In this document: piece after piece, positions 25,201 through 33,331 of the stretch
Layout: the number at the start of each line of letters is the position of its first letter
Position numbering within the stretch: the stretch's first letter is position 1
Origin: Kribbella pittospori
GTDB lineage: Bacteria; Actinomycetota; Actinomycetes; Propionibacteriales; Kribbellaceae
Direction: 5' to 3'
Length of the DNA stretch: 64,000 bases
Assembly (NCBI RefSeq): GCF_004331465.1
Contig: NZ_SJKB01000009.1
Span: 62,001 to 126,000 of the forward strand
The notes under the pieces: generated by a model
What the model saw: the letters and a program-made list of their open reading frames with translations, nothing else
Told to the model about the DNA's origin: nothing
Database searches by the model: none
Position numbers and translations under genes: made by a program

Positions 25201-27552
25201 TCAGGCGGCGTACTGGTGTGCGTTCACCTGGGCCGGTTCGAGGGCCAGGTCGAGCACCTCGCGGACGTCGCTGACCGGGTGGACGGTCAGCTCCGCGAGC
25301 ACGGACTCCGGTACGTCTTCCAGGTCCGGCTCGTTCCGCTTCGGGATCAGGATCGTGGTCAGCCCGGCCCGGTGTGCGGCGAGCAGCTTCTGCTTCACCC
25401 CACCGATCGGGAGGACCCGTCCGGTCAGTGACACCTCACCGGTCATCGCGACCTCCGAGCGGACCGGCCGCCCGGACAGCAGCGACGCCAGTGCGGTCGT
25501 CATCGTGACACCCGCCGACGGTCCGTCCTTCGGGACGGCACCGGCCGGGACGTGGATGTGGGCGTTCCGCTCGGCCAGATCGCCGACCGGCAGCCCCAGC
25601 TCCGCGCCGTGCGAGCGCAGGTACGACAGGGCGATCTGCGCCGACTCCTTCATCACGTCACCGAGTTGTCCGGTCAGCGTGACTCCGGTCGGGCCGGTCT
25701 CCTTGTCGGCCAGCGACGCCTCGACGAAGAGCACGTCACCACCCGCACCGGTCACCGCCAGTCCGGTAGCCACACCCGGAAGCGCCGTACGCTCGACCGA
25801 CTCCGGAGTGAACTTCGGCGAACCCAGGTACTGCTTCAGGTCCCCGGAGCCGATGGTCAGGTTGCCGACGTCTTCGCCCAGGGCGAGCTTGGCCGTCACC
25901 TTGCGCAGGACCCGCGAGATTCCCCGCTCCAGCTGGCGTACGCCGGCCTCGCGTGTGTACTCACCGGCCAGCAGTCGCAGCGCCGAGTCCTCGATGGTCA
26001 CCTCGTCCGCCGTCAGGCCCGCCCGCTCCAGCTGACGCGGGAGCAGGTGGTCACGGGCGATGACGACCTTCTCGTCCTCGGTGTACCCGTCCAGCTGCAC
26101 CAGTTCCATCCGGTCCAGCAGCGGCGCCGGGATGGAGTCCAGCACATTCGCCGTGGCCAGGAAGACCACGTCGGACAGGTCCAGCTCGACCTCCAGGTAG
26201 TGGTCCCGGAAGGTGTGGTTCTGCGCCGGGTCGAGGACCTCCAGCAGAGCGGCCGTCGGGTCACCCCGGTAGTCCGCACCCACCTTGTCGATCTCGTCCA
26301 GCAGCACCACCGGGTTCATCGACCCGGCTTCGGTGATGGCCCGGACGATCCGGCCCGGCAGCGCACCGACGTACGTCCGCCGGTGACCGCGGATCTCGGC
26401 CTCGTCCCGCACGCCGCCCAGGGCGACCCGGACGAACTTGCGGCCCATCGCCCGCGCCACGGACTCACCCAGCGAGGTCTTACCCACACCAGGCGGACCG
26501 ACCAGGGCCAGTACGGCGCCACTGCGGCGTCCACCGACCACGCCGAGGCCACGGTCCGCGCGGCGGCGCCGTACGGCCAGGTACTCGGTGATGCGCTCCT
26601 TGACGTCGTCCAGACCGGAGTGGTCCGCGTCCAGCACGGCCCGCGCGTCGCGGATGTCGTAGCTGTCCTCGGTCCGCTCGTTCCACGGCAGCTCGAGAAC
26701 GGTGTCCAGCCAGGTCCGGATCCAGCCGACCTCGGGGGACTGCTCTGCGGTCCGCTCCAGCTTGTCGACCTCGGCGAGCGCGGCCTTGCGGACGTGCTCT
26801 GGCAGGTCGGCAGCCTCGACGCGGGCCCGGTAGTCCTCTTCCTCGGACTCGGCCTTGCCGTCCAGCTCGGCCAGTTCCTTGCGGATCGCGGCCATCTGCT
26901 GGCGCAGCAGGAACTCCCGCTGCTGCTTCTCCATACCCTCCTGGACGTCCTTCTGGATCGTCTCGGAGACCTCGAGCTCGGCCAGGTGGTCCTTCACCCA
27001 GCCGATCAGCTTCTCCAGCCGCTCGGAGACGTTCGCGTTCTCCACCAGCCAGGACTTCTGCTCGTTGGTCAGGTACGACGCGTAGCCGGCCAGGTCGGAC
27101 AGCTCCGCCGGGTCGTTCACCTGCTTCACGGAGTCGATGACCTGGTAGGCGCCGCGACGCTGCAGCACCGAGGTCATCAGGGTCTTGTACTCGCGGGCGA
27201 GCTCGGCCGACCTGGAGTCGGTGATCTCGTGCAGCTCGGTTGCGCCGACCCACAGCGCGGCACCCGGACCGGTGGTCCCGGCGCCGATCAGGACCCGCGA
27301 GGTCCCACGGATCACGGCCGCCTGGGCACCGCCCGGCAGCCGGCCGATCTGCTCGATCTCACCGAGCGTCCCGGCCTTGGCATATTTCCCGTCCAGCCGC
27401 GGTACCAGCAACACCTGGTCCTGGCCAGAGGCCTGCGCGGCGTCGATCGCCGCCCGTGCCTCCGGGTCGGCCAGTCGGACCGGCACGACCATTCCCGGCA
27501 GGACCACGACGTCGTCCAGCGGCAGAACAGGAAGATTCAACGTATCGGTCAC
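25201..27552 (-). CDS. lon: ATP-dependent Lon protease (LonA type)
   Basis: A 783-residue AAA+ serine protease that degrades damaged and regulatory proteins. It has an N-terminal substrate-binding domain (~1-200), a coiled helical region, Walker A GPPGVGKT (352-359), Walker B VVLLDEIDK (415-423), and a protease domain with catalytic Ser679 (KDGPSAG) and Lys720 (GGVKQK). GTG 27552 has AAGGGTG ~8 nt upstream. A HAIR operator lies 22-42 nt upstream of the start codon, so HspR-controlled heat induction is expected. It separates the ponA2 and Get3-like genes, which in mycobacteria are linked via whiB4. Confidence 0.97.
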   Translation of the reverse strand: MTDTLNLPVLPLDDVVVLPGMVVPVRLADPEARAAIDAAQASGQDQVLLVPRLDGKYAKAGTLGEIEQIGRLPGGAQAAVIRGTSRVLIGAGTTGPGAALWVGATELHEITDSRSAELAREYKTLMTSVLQRRGAYQVIDSVKQVNDPAELSDLAGYASYLTNEQKSWLVENANVSERLEKLIGWVKDHLAELEVSETIQKDVQEGMEKQQREFLLRQQMAAIRKELAELDGKAESEEEDYRARVEAADLPEHVRKAALAEVDKLERTAEQSPEVGWIRTWLDTVLELPWNERTEDSYDIRDARAVLDADHSGLDDVKERITEYLAVRRRRADRGLGVVGGRRSGAVLALVGPPGVGKTSLGESVARAMGRKFVRVALGGVRDEAEIRGHRRTYVGALPGRIVRAITEAGSMNPVVLLDEIDKVGADYRGDPTAALLEVLDPAQNHTFRDHYLEVELDLSDVVFLATANVLDSIPAPLLDRMELVQLDGYTEDEKVVIARDHLLPRQLERAGLTADEVTIEDSALRLLAGEYTREAGVRQLERGISRVLRKVTAKLALGEDVGNLTIGSGDLKQYLGSPKFTPESVERTALPGVATGLAVTGAGGDVLFVEASLADKETGPTGVTLTGQLGDVMKESAQIALSYLRSHGAELGLPVGDLAERNAHIHVPAGAVPKDGPSAGVTMTTALASLLSGRPVRSEVAMTGEVSLTGRVLPIGGVKQKLLAAHRAGLTTILIPKRNEPDLEDVPESVLAELTVHPVSDVREVLDLALEPAQVNAHQYAA

Positions 27553-27573
27553 GCTGTCACACCCTTACGAAAG

Positions 27574-27594
27574 ATTGAGTCTGACAGGCTCAAC
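27574..27594 (-). promoter_or_regulatory. HAIR element (HspR operator) upstream of lon
   Basis: On the minus strand the sequence reads GTTGAGC, 7 nt, ACTCAAT. The established HspR-associated inverted repeat is CTTGAGT-N7-ACTCAAG; 11 of the 14 defined positions match with exact spacing. It sits just upstream of the lon start, where repressor binding would block transcription, as known for streptomycete lon, dnaK and clpB. Confidence 0.85.
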
Positions 27595-27676
27595 CATGGC
27601 CCTCACCTGGTCATTCCCGCCGCTTCCGGCGTTCGCTGACAGTGAAAACCGGCGTACCGGGTGTAGCGCCCCGGTC

Positions 27677-28798
27677 TCAGGCGGTGAGCAGGTCGCCGAT
27701 CAGGCGCAGGCCGGTGAGGTCGTGGACGTCGTCGGCGAGGGCCGGAACCTCCACCGTCGGGATAGCGCGGTGGCCGCGGCGGAATCGGTCGGCCCGCTTG
27801 TGGTCCCCGACGACCTGCTGCATCTTGTCGGCGTGCAACCGCAGTACGGCGGCGGTCAGCGGCGACTTGTCCGCCTCCTCCAGCCGCTCTGCCGCGCCCA
27901 GTGACCGCTCGGCCGACAGATCCGGCACATGGGTGTTGGTCACGCGGTTCAGTACGACGCCGGCGAGCGGCATGCTCTCCTCGCGCAACCGCTCCGTGAA
28001 GTACGACGCCTCCCGCAGCGCGTCGTTCTGCGGAGCCGCAACCACCAGGAACGCCGTGTGCGGCTCACGCAGCAGCGCCACCGTCCGCTCGGCCCGCTGC
28101 CGGAAGCCGCCGAACAGTGTGTCGAACGCCGCAACGAACGTCTGTACGTCGGTCAGCACCTGCGCACCGAGCACCTTGTTCAGCACCGACATGGCCATGT
28201 TCACCCCGGCCGACATCAGCCGGAACGGTCCGCGTGCAGGTGCCAGCAGCAACCGCAGGAACCGTCCCTCCAGCAGCGAAGCCAACCGCTCCGGTGCGTC
28301 CAGGAAATCCAGCGCCGATCGCGACGGCGGGGTGTCGACGACGATCAGGTCCCAGTCGCCGGACTGCTCCGCCTGCTTGTGCAACTGGCCGAGCTTCTCC
28401 ATCGCCATGTACTCCTGCGTCCCCGCGAACGACGACGACAGCGCGACGTAGAAGGGATTCGCCAGGATCTGCTCGGCCTTCTCCGGTGTCGCGTGGGCGA
28501 GCACGACCTCGTCGAAGGTCCGCTTCATGTCCAGCATCATCGCGTCCAGCCGGCCGCCGTTCGCCGGGTGGACGCCGGCCACCCCGCGCGGGGTGTTGTC
28601 CAGCTCGGTCAGCCCGAGCGACTGCGCCAGCCGCCGGGCCGGGTCGATCGTCAGTACGACGACCTTCCGCCCGCGTTCGGCGGCCCGCAGCCCGAGCGCC
28701 GCGGCCGTGGTCGTCTTGCCGACCCCACCGGAGCCACAGGTGACCACGATGCGCGTCCCCGGGTCGTCGATCAGTGCATCCAGATCCAGCTCAGTCAT
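27677..28798 (-). CDS. ArsA/Get3-like ATPase, second of a pair (Rv3680/BagB-like)
   Basis: A 373-residue SIMIBI-class ATPase with the deviant P-loop CGSGGVGKTTT (21-31), switch DPARRLAQSLG (~54) and A-loop-like region. Unlike arsenite-pump ArsA it is a single-domain protein and no arsB lies beside it. Two such genes in tandem are characteristic of actinobacteria; in M. tuberculosis the Rv3679-Rv3680 products form a complex with Get3-like architecture. It probably binds hydrophobic or membrane-protein clients rather than arsenite; this is inference from the mycobacterial pair. Start 28798 leaves 73 nt to the partner gene. Confidence 0.9.
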   Translation of the reverse strand: MTELDLDALIDDPGTRIVVTCGSGGVGKTTTAAALGLRAAERGRKVVVLTIDPARRLAQSLGLTELDNTPRGVAGVHPANGGRLDAMMLDMKRTFDEVVLAHATPEKAEQILANPFYVALSSSFAGTQEYMAMEKLGQLHKQAEQSGDWDLIVVDTPPSRSALDFLDAPERLASLLEGRFLRLLLAPARGPFRLMSAGVNMAMSVLNKVLGAQVLTDVQTFVAAFDTLFGGFRQRAERTVALLREPHTAFLVVAAPQNDALREASYFTERLREESMPLAGVVLNRVTNTHVPDLSAERSLGAAERLEEADKSPLTAAVLRLHADKMQQVVGDHKRADRFRRGHRAIPTVEVPALADDVHDLTGLRLIGDLLTA

Positions 28799-28871
28799 CC
28801 GCGTCCTCGCTTCGCTGCGGGCGCGGATGACGGCTTCGTGCTGTGCCTAATGATGAACTCGCTCCGCTCCT

Positions 28872-29822
28872 TCATCGGCGAAACTCCTCGGCCAGGTCGA
28901 TCAGGGTGCCGTGGTCGATTCCCTCCGGCTGCAGTTCCAGCTCGGTCACGTGCTTGCCGAGGGCATCGATCCGGTCGCGATTCTCGCGTTCCAGGCCGAT
29001 TCGGACGGCGTGGTCGTGTGCCTCCGCGACCAGGGTGTCGACCAGCTGCTTACTGACGGCAACACCGGCGGCACGCAGTCCCCGGGAGATCTCGGCCGCG
29101 GGCAGTTTCTCCTTCACCGCAAGGGCGATCGCCTCGTCGTCGAGTGGGCTGTTGCGGACCATGTTCACGACGATCGAACCGATCCGCAGGTCCAGCTCCT
29201 CCAGGTGCTCGACTGCGTCCAGCGTCTCCTGGACCGGCATCTCCTCCAGCAGCGTGACCAGGTGGATCCGGGTCACGTCCGAGCGCAGCATGCCCATGAT
29301 CGCGTCGGCCTGGTTGCGGATCGGCCCGACCTTGGCCAGATCGGCGACCTCGTGGTTCACGTTCAGGAACCGGGCGATCCGCCCGGTCGGCGGTGCGTCC
29401 AGTACGACGGCGTCGTACGCGAGGCGCCCGTGCGACTTGCGCCGGGTCGCCTCGTAGACCTTGCCGGTCAGCAGTACGTCGCGCAGGCCAGGGGCGATCG
29501 TGGTGACGAAGTCGATCGCGCCCACCTTGTCGAGCGCCTTCCCGGCCCGGCCCAGGTGGTAGTACATGTCGAGGTACTCCAGCAGCGCGGCCTCGGCGTC
29601 GACGGCCAGCGCGAACACCTCGCCGCCGCCCGGACCTTGCGCGATCCGGGTCTCGACGTACGGCAGTGGCGGGATGTCGAAGAGCTGGGCAAGCCCTTGC
29701 CTGCCTTCCACCTCGACCAGCAGGATCCGCTTGCCCTGCTCGGCCAGCGCGAGTGCCATGGCAGCCGCAACGGTCGTCTTCCCGGTGCCGCCCTTGCCGG
29801 TCACCACGTGCAGCCTCGCCAT
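28872..29822 (-). CDS. ArsA/Get3-like ATPase, first of a pair (Rv3679/BagA-like)
   Basis: A 316-residue ATPase with P-loop GKGGTGKTT (9-17), the switch region VEVEGRQGLAQLF and the nucleotide-base motif VVNMVRNSP. Start ATG 29822 places the P-loop at residue 9 as usual; the 29855 start adds a non-conserved MWCGPRPTLET. Likely dimerises with the downstream ATPase. Divergently transcribed from the DUF4177/RidA genes, 62 nt apart. Confidence 0.92.
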   Translation of the reverse strand: MARLHVVTGKGGTGKTTVAAAMALALAEQGKRILLVEVEGRQGLAQLFDIPPLPYVETRIAQGPGGGEVFALAVDAEAALLEYLDMYYHLGRAGKALDKVGAIDFVTTIAPGLRDVLLTGKVYEATRRKSHGRLAYDAVVLDAPPTGRIARFLNVNHEVADLAKVGPIRNQADAIMGMLRSDVTRIHLVTLLEEMPVQETLDAVEHLEELDLRIGSIVVNMVRNSPLDDEAIALAVKEKLPAAEISRGLRAAGVAVSKQLVDTLVAEAHDHAVRIGLERENRDRIDALGKHVTELELQPEGIDHGTLIDLAEEFRR

Positions 29823-29884
29823 GGTCTCCAGGGTAGGACGTGGGCCACACCACACCGGGGGAGGCGCCCGTTAGAGTCCACCTC

Positions 29885-30046
29885 ATGAAGAAGTTCGAGT
29901 ACTTCACCGCACCGCTGCTGGTCCACTCGACCAAGGAGATCCTGGACAACTTCGGCCAGGACGGCTGGGAGTTGGTCCAGGTCGTCCCGGGCCTGAACCC
30001 GGAGAACCTGGTCGCCTACTTCAAGCGGGAGATCGAGGACAAATGA
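29885..30046 (+). CDS. DUF4177-like small protein (Rv3678A-like)
   Basis: A 53-residue protein starting MKKFEYFTAPLLVH; it has the pattern KEILDNFGQDGWELVQVVPG and ends with AYFKREIEDK, characteristic of the small DUF4177 family. ATG 29885 is the only sensible start; its stop overlaps the RidA start (ATGA). A counterpart sits in the same place in mycobacteria. Function unknown. Confidence 0.85.
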   Translation: MKKFEYFTAPLLVHSTKEILDNFGQDGWELVQVVPGLNPENLVAYFKREIEDK

Positions 30047-30504
30047 GCCACCCCGAGGAGAAGCTGACCGAGCTCGGCCTCAAGCTGCCCGACGTGGCCA
30101 AGCCGGTGGCGGCGTACGTGCCGGCCGTTCGGACCGGCAACCTCGTCTACACCTCCGGCCAGCTGCCGCTGCGTGACGGCACGCTGATCGCCACCGGCAA
30201 GGTCGGCGGCGAGGTGAGCGCCGAGGTCGCGAGCGACTGCGCCCAGCAGTGCGCTCTGAACGCGCTGGCCGCGGTCAAGGCGCAGATCGGTGACCTGACC
30301 AACGTGGCCCGCGTCGTCAAGGTGGTCGCGTTCATCGCCTCAACGCCCGACTTCACCGGTCAGCCGCAGGTCGCCAACGGTGCGTCCGAGCTCATCGGCC
30401 AGGTCTTCGGCGAGGCCGGCCAGCACGCGCGGAGCGCCGTCGGCGTGCCGGTGCTGCCGCTGGACGCGCCGGTCGAGGTCGAGCTGATCGTCGAGGTCGC
30501 CTGA
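30043..30504 (+). CDS. RidA/YjgF-family protein
   Basis: A 153-residue member of the YjgF/YER057c/UK114 family. TSGQLPLRDGTL, the central AQQCALNALAAVKAQIGDLT and the C-terminal RSAVGVPVLPLDAPVEVE match. Canonical RidA hydrolyses reactive enamine/imine intermediates using an Arg at the RxxxxV(x)xLP site, which is present (R in ARSAVGVPVLP). This longer subfamily carries the TPDFTGQPQVANGASEL insertion and its substrate is unknown. Translationally coupled to the DUF4177 gene. Confidence 0.88.
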   Translation: MSHPEEKLTELGLKLPDVAKPVAAYVPAVRTGNLVYTSGQLPLRDGTLIATGKVGGEVSAEVASDCAQQCALNALAAVKAQIGDLTNVARVVKVVAFIASTPDFTGQPQVANGASELIGQVFGEAGQHARSAVGVPVLPLDAPVEVELIVEVA

Positions 30505-30513
30505 CGGCTCGGC

Positions 30514-31344
30514 ATGGTCCGCGATCTGGATTCTGAACTGCTGTCCGGACGGATGGCGGAGGCTGCCCTCGCCTACGTCCGTGAGGCCCGTACGCCGGTC
30601 GACCCGCGGCCGGCGTCGACGGTGATCCTGCTGCGCGACACTGCCGCCGGACCGGAGGTCTACCTCCTCCGGCGGCAGCAGTCGATGGCGTTCGCGGCCG
30701 GGATGACCGTCTTCCCCGGCGGGCGGGTCGATCCGACCGACTCCACCGTCGCCGACTCGTGGTCCGGTCCGCCGCCGGAGTGGTTCGCGGCCCGGATGGG
30801 GTGCTCAGCCGAAGCCGCGGCTGCCTTTGTCGCGGCCGCTGTACGCGAGACGTTCGAGGAGTCCGGCGTACTCCTAGCTGGGCCGTCGAGTGAGTCGGTC
30901 GTCGACGACACCACCGGCGACGGCTGGGAGGCCGACCGGGTCGCGCTGGAGTCGCGCGAGCTGGGGTTCGCCGACTTCCTGCACCGGCGCGGGCTGGTGC
31001 TGCGGGCTGATCTGCTCGGCGCGTGGGCGCACTGGATCACCCCCGAGTTCGAGCCACGGCGGTACGACACCCGCTTCTTCGTCGCAGCACTCCCGATCGG
31101 CCAGATCACCCGGGACGTGACAAGCGAGTCCGACCAGGTCGCCTGGATGCGCCCGGCCGACGCCGTCGCCGCGGTGCACGCGGGTGAGCTGCTGATGCTG
31201 CCTCCGACGTACGTCTGCTGCCGGGACCTCACGCCGTACGACGACGTGGCGACGATCCTGGCCGCGGCAGGTGACCGCGAGATCCGGCCGGTGCTGCCCG
31301 CCGTACGCGTCGAGGGCGACCAGGCCTATTTGGAGACCACATGA
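30514..31344 (+). CDS. NUDIX hydrolase with split NUDIX box (NUDT7/NUDT19-like)
   Basis: A 276-residue protein. TVFPGGRVDP (~67-76) and AAVRETFEESGVLL (~108-121) are the two halves of a NUDIX box separated by an insertion of about 30 residues containing the GPPPEWFAARMG loop. This split arrangement is known from NUDT19-like enzymes, some of which cleave CoA. Start ATG 30514 is 9 nt after the RidA stop; ATG 30553 is an alternative. The stop overlaps the MBL gene (ATGA). Confidence 0.85.
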   Translation: MVRDLDSELLSGRMAEAALAYVREARTPVDPRPASTVILLRDTAAGPEVYLLRRQQSMAFAAGMTVFPGGRVDPTDSTVADSWSGPPPEWFAARMGCSAEAAAAFVAAAVRETFEESGVLLAGPSSESVVDDTTGDGWEADRVALESRELGFADFLHRRGLVLRADLLGAWAHWITPEFEPRRYDTRFFVAALPIGQITRDVTSESDQVAWMRPADAVAAVHAGELLMLPPTYVCCRDLTPYDDVATILAAAGDREIRPVLPAVRVEGDQAYLETT

Positions 31345-32117
31345 CAGTCGAGCAGGTGACGCCGTACGCCGCCCGCGTGCTGGCCGCGAACCCGGGACCG
31401 ATGACGCTGGACGGCACCAACACGTGGATCCTGCGAGCGCCTGACGCGGATCGGTCTGTCGTGGTCGATCCCGGTCCGCTGCTGGAGGAGCACCTGCAGG
31501 CTGTGCTCGATGCCGCCGGCGACGTGGCCGTCGTACTGCTCACTCACAAACACCCGGACCACTCCGAGGGCGCGGCCTGGTTCGCGAACCGGGCGAACTG
31601 CGGGGTGCGCTCGGTCGATCCTGCGTTCCGGATCCCCACCGACCACGCGCACGGCCTCGCTGAAGGCGACGTGATCACGGCCGGCGGCCTCCGCATCGAG
31701 GTTCTCCCGACGCCCGGCCACACGCTCGACTCGGTCTGCTTCTGGCTCCCGCAAGACGGCTCACTCCTCACCGGAGACACCGTCCTGGGCCGCGGCACCT
31801 CCGTCGTGGCCCACCCAGACGGTGCCCTAGGCCCCTATCTCGACTCCCTCGAGCGCCTCCGCGCCTTCGCGAACTCCCCAGCCGACGTAGACCGCCTACT
31901 CCCCGGCCACGGCCCAGTCATCGACGACCCCACGGCCGTCCTCACCTACTACCTGGACCACCGCCACGAACGCCTGGACCAGGTCCGCGCGGCGATAGCC
32001 GCAGGCCACACCACCCCAGCAGCAGTCGTCGAACACGTCTACACCGACGTAGACCGCAGCCTATGGCCCGCAGCCGAGCGCTCAGTCCGCGCCCAACTGG
32101 ACTATTTGAACGGATAA
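31341..32117 (+). CDS. Metallo-beta-lactamase-fold hydrolase (LACTB2/Rv3677-like)
   Basis: A 258-residue MBL-fold protein with the zinc motif THKHPDHSEG (His69, His71, Asp73, His74), PTPGHTLDS (third His) and LTGDTVLG (bridging Asp), and LLPGHGPVID near residue 195. The C-terminal helical region resembles LACTB2-type enzymes, some of which are RNA endonucleases; glyoxalase-like activity is another possibility. In M. tuberculosis its counterpart is adjacent to crp; here a repeat-flanked gene intervenes. Confidence 0.88.
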   Translation: MTVEQVTPYAARVLAANPGPMTLDGTNTWILRAPDADRSVVVDPGPLLEEHLQAVLDAAGDVAVVLLTHKHPDHSEGAAWFANRANCGVRSVDPAFRIPTDHAHGLAEGDVITAGGLRIEVLPTPGHTLDSVCFWLPQDGSLLTGDTVLGRGTSVVAHPDGALGPYLDSLERLRAFANSPADVDRLLPGHGPVIDDPTAVLTYYLDHRHERLDQVRAAIAAGHTTPAAVVEHVYTDVDRSLWPAAERSVRAQLDYLNG

Positions 32118-32197
32118 CCCTTCGCGTCGTGGGTTCTCCCCTCGTATAAGAGCAGAGAACCCACAACTGGAGTGGATATCCCCTCGCGGGGTTATCC
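32112..32197. repeat. Palindromic repeat cluster, copy 1 (left flank of nuclease-like gene)
   Basis: Contains the left 58-bp direct repeat (32131-32188). A hairpin GTGGGTTCTC...GAGAACCCAC (32129-32164) has 10 perfect outer pairs and an inner CTC/GAG stem. The unit GGATATCCCCTCGCG (32174-32188) folds back with GGGGTTATCC (to 32197). A degenerate unit GGATAACCCTTCGCG lies at 32112-32126. All of it is intergenic, between the MBL stop and the next gene. Confidence 0.85.
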
Positions 32198-32250
32198 ACA
32201 GATCTGGGCGATGCACGCCACACGAAGGCGCGTTGGCCGACGCTTGACGG

Positions 32251-33198
32251 GTGAACGCGATGCTCAGGCTGATCGCCGCGCAGCAGGGCGGCGTCTTCAG
32301 TCGCCGGCAAGCCCTGGACAGCGGCTGCACACCCGACCAGATCGTCCGCTACCTGGCCGAAGGCCGCTGGGAGCGGATCCGGCGTGGCCAGTACGCCGAA
32401 CCGGTGGACCTGTCGGCCACGAGGTCCTGGGACCGGGTGCGGTGGGAGCATCGCCGCCGGCTGCATGCTGTGATGAATTGCCTGCGAGCCGGCTCGGTTG
32501 CCGTGAGCCATCAGTCGGCTCTCGTGCTCCATGGCCTACCGCTGTGGGGACTGGATCTCAGCCGAGTCCATGTCAACAGCCTGGACGGGCAGTCCGGTGG
32601 CCTCGTGGCCGGCGTACAGCATCACCTCGGGAAGCTGACGGATGCAGATCTGACGGAGGTCGAGGGCCGCTTGGTCACCACCGTTCCTCGCGCGATGGTC
32701 GAATCGGCCTGTACGACGTCCTTCGAGGTGGGTGTCGTGAGCATCGACGCAGCCCTGCGTGAGCACGACATCGGCGACGAAGCCGTTCAGAACCTGCTGC
32801 GGGTATCCGAGTTCTGGCCCGGTGGTCCAACCGCGCGGGCGGCGCTGCGGTTCGGCAACAGGCTCTCCGAGTCGGTCGGTGAGTCGCGACTGCGTGTCCT
32901 GCTGCGCGAGCACGGACTCCCCGAGCCCTCGCTGCAGGCAGAATTCCACGACGCCGATGGATTCGTTGGCCGGGTCGACTTCCATTTCCCCGAGTACGAC
33001 ACGGTGGTGGAGTTCGACGGTCAACTGAAGTACGACGGTGCGGGGTCCGGCGTGCTGATCCGGGAGAAGCGCCGGGAGGACCGGCTGCGGGCGCTCGGCC
33101 TCCACGTCGTACGAACCGACTGGTCGGACCTCAGCCGTCCTGCACACCTGATGGCGACGGTCCGGCAAGCGCTCACCCGCGAGAAGCGCGCCGCCTAA
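32251..33198 (+). CDS. wHTH (AbiEi-like N-terminus) and DUF559/VSR-like nuclease-domain protein
   Basis: A 315-residue protein of a type common in actinobacteria. Residues ~5-50 (IAAQQGGVFSRRQALDSG...) form the winged-helix-like domain annotated in AbiEi antitoxins. The middle has AVSHQSALVLHGLPLWG. The C-terminal ~100 residues resemble the DUF559/very-short-patch-repair fold: VGRVDFHFPEYDTVVEFDGQ gives the Asp and Glu-x-Asp pattern of PD-(D/E)xK-like nucleases, then REKRREDRLRALGLHVVRTD. No AbiEii-type toxin is adjacent. GTG 32251 or ATG 32260 can start. It is flanked by 58-bp structured direct repeats and interrupts a conserved gene order, indicating a mobile or acquired cassette. Activity is untested. 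Confidence 0.8.
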   Translation: MNAMLRLIAAQQGGVFSRRQALDSGCTPDQIVRYLAEGRWERIRRGQYAEPVDLSATRSWDRVRWEHRRRLHAVMNCLRAGSVAVSHQSALVLHGLPLWGLDLSRVHVNSLDGQSGGLVAGVQHHLGKLTDADLTEVEGRLVTTVPRAMVESACTTSFEVGVVSIDAALREHDIGDEAVQNLLRVSEFWPGGPTARAALRFGNRLSESVGESRLRVLLREHGLPEPSLQAEFHDADGFVGRVDFHFPEYDTVVEFDGQLKYDGAGSGVLIREKRREDRLRALGLHVVRTDWSDLSRPAHLMATVRQALTREKRAA

Positions 33199-33212
33199 GG
33201 CCACCCGACGTA

Positions 33213-33312
33213 CGCGGGGATATCCACGTACCAGGAGATATCCCCGCGACCTGCGGGTTCTCCCCTCGCATACGAGCAGAGGACCCACAGCTCGGCGGGA
33301 TATCCCCTCGCG
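33213..33312. repeat. Palindromic repeat cluster, copy 2 (right flank of nuclease-like gene)
   Basis: Contains the right 58-bp direct repeat (33255-33312), identical to copy 1 at 50 of 58 positions without gaps. Upstream of it lies a perfect 12-bp stem CGCGGGGATATC/GATATCCCCGCG (33213-33224 with 33237-33248). The repeat forms the hairpin 33251-33290 with inner stem CTCG/CGAG, and ends in an exact GGATATCCCCTCGCG unit (33298-33312). It sits between convergent gene ends and could also terminate transcription. Confidence 0.85.
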
Positions 33313-33331
33313 TGGTCGGGGCTCTGAACGG

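Noticed and set aside
25552..27639. A 695-codon plus-strand frame opposite lon (and similar ones opposite ponA2, acs and marP)
   Set aside because: Same antisense artefact; low-complexity Arg/Gln/Leu composition and complete overlap with a well-defined gene.
32251..33198. Complete AbiE toxin-antitoxin pair
   Set aside because: Only the AbiEi-like N-terminal fold is recognisable; no AbiEii nucleotidyltransferase toxin is encoded on either side.
32112..33312. CRISPR array or composite transposon at the repeat-flanked gene
   Set aside because: Only two long repeats about 1.1 kb apart, no regular spacers, and no transposase or clear target duplication.
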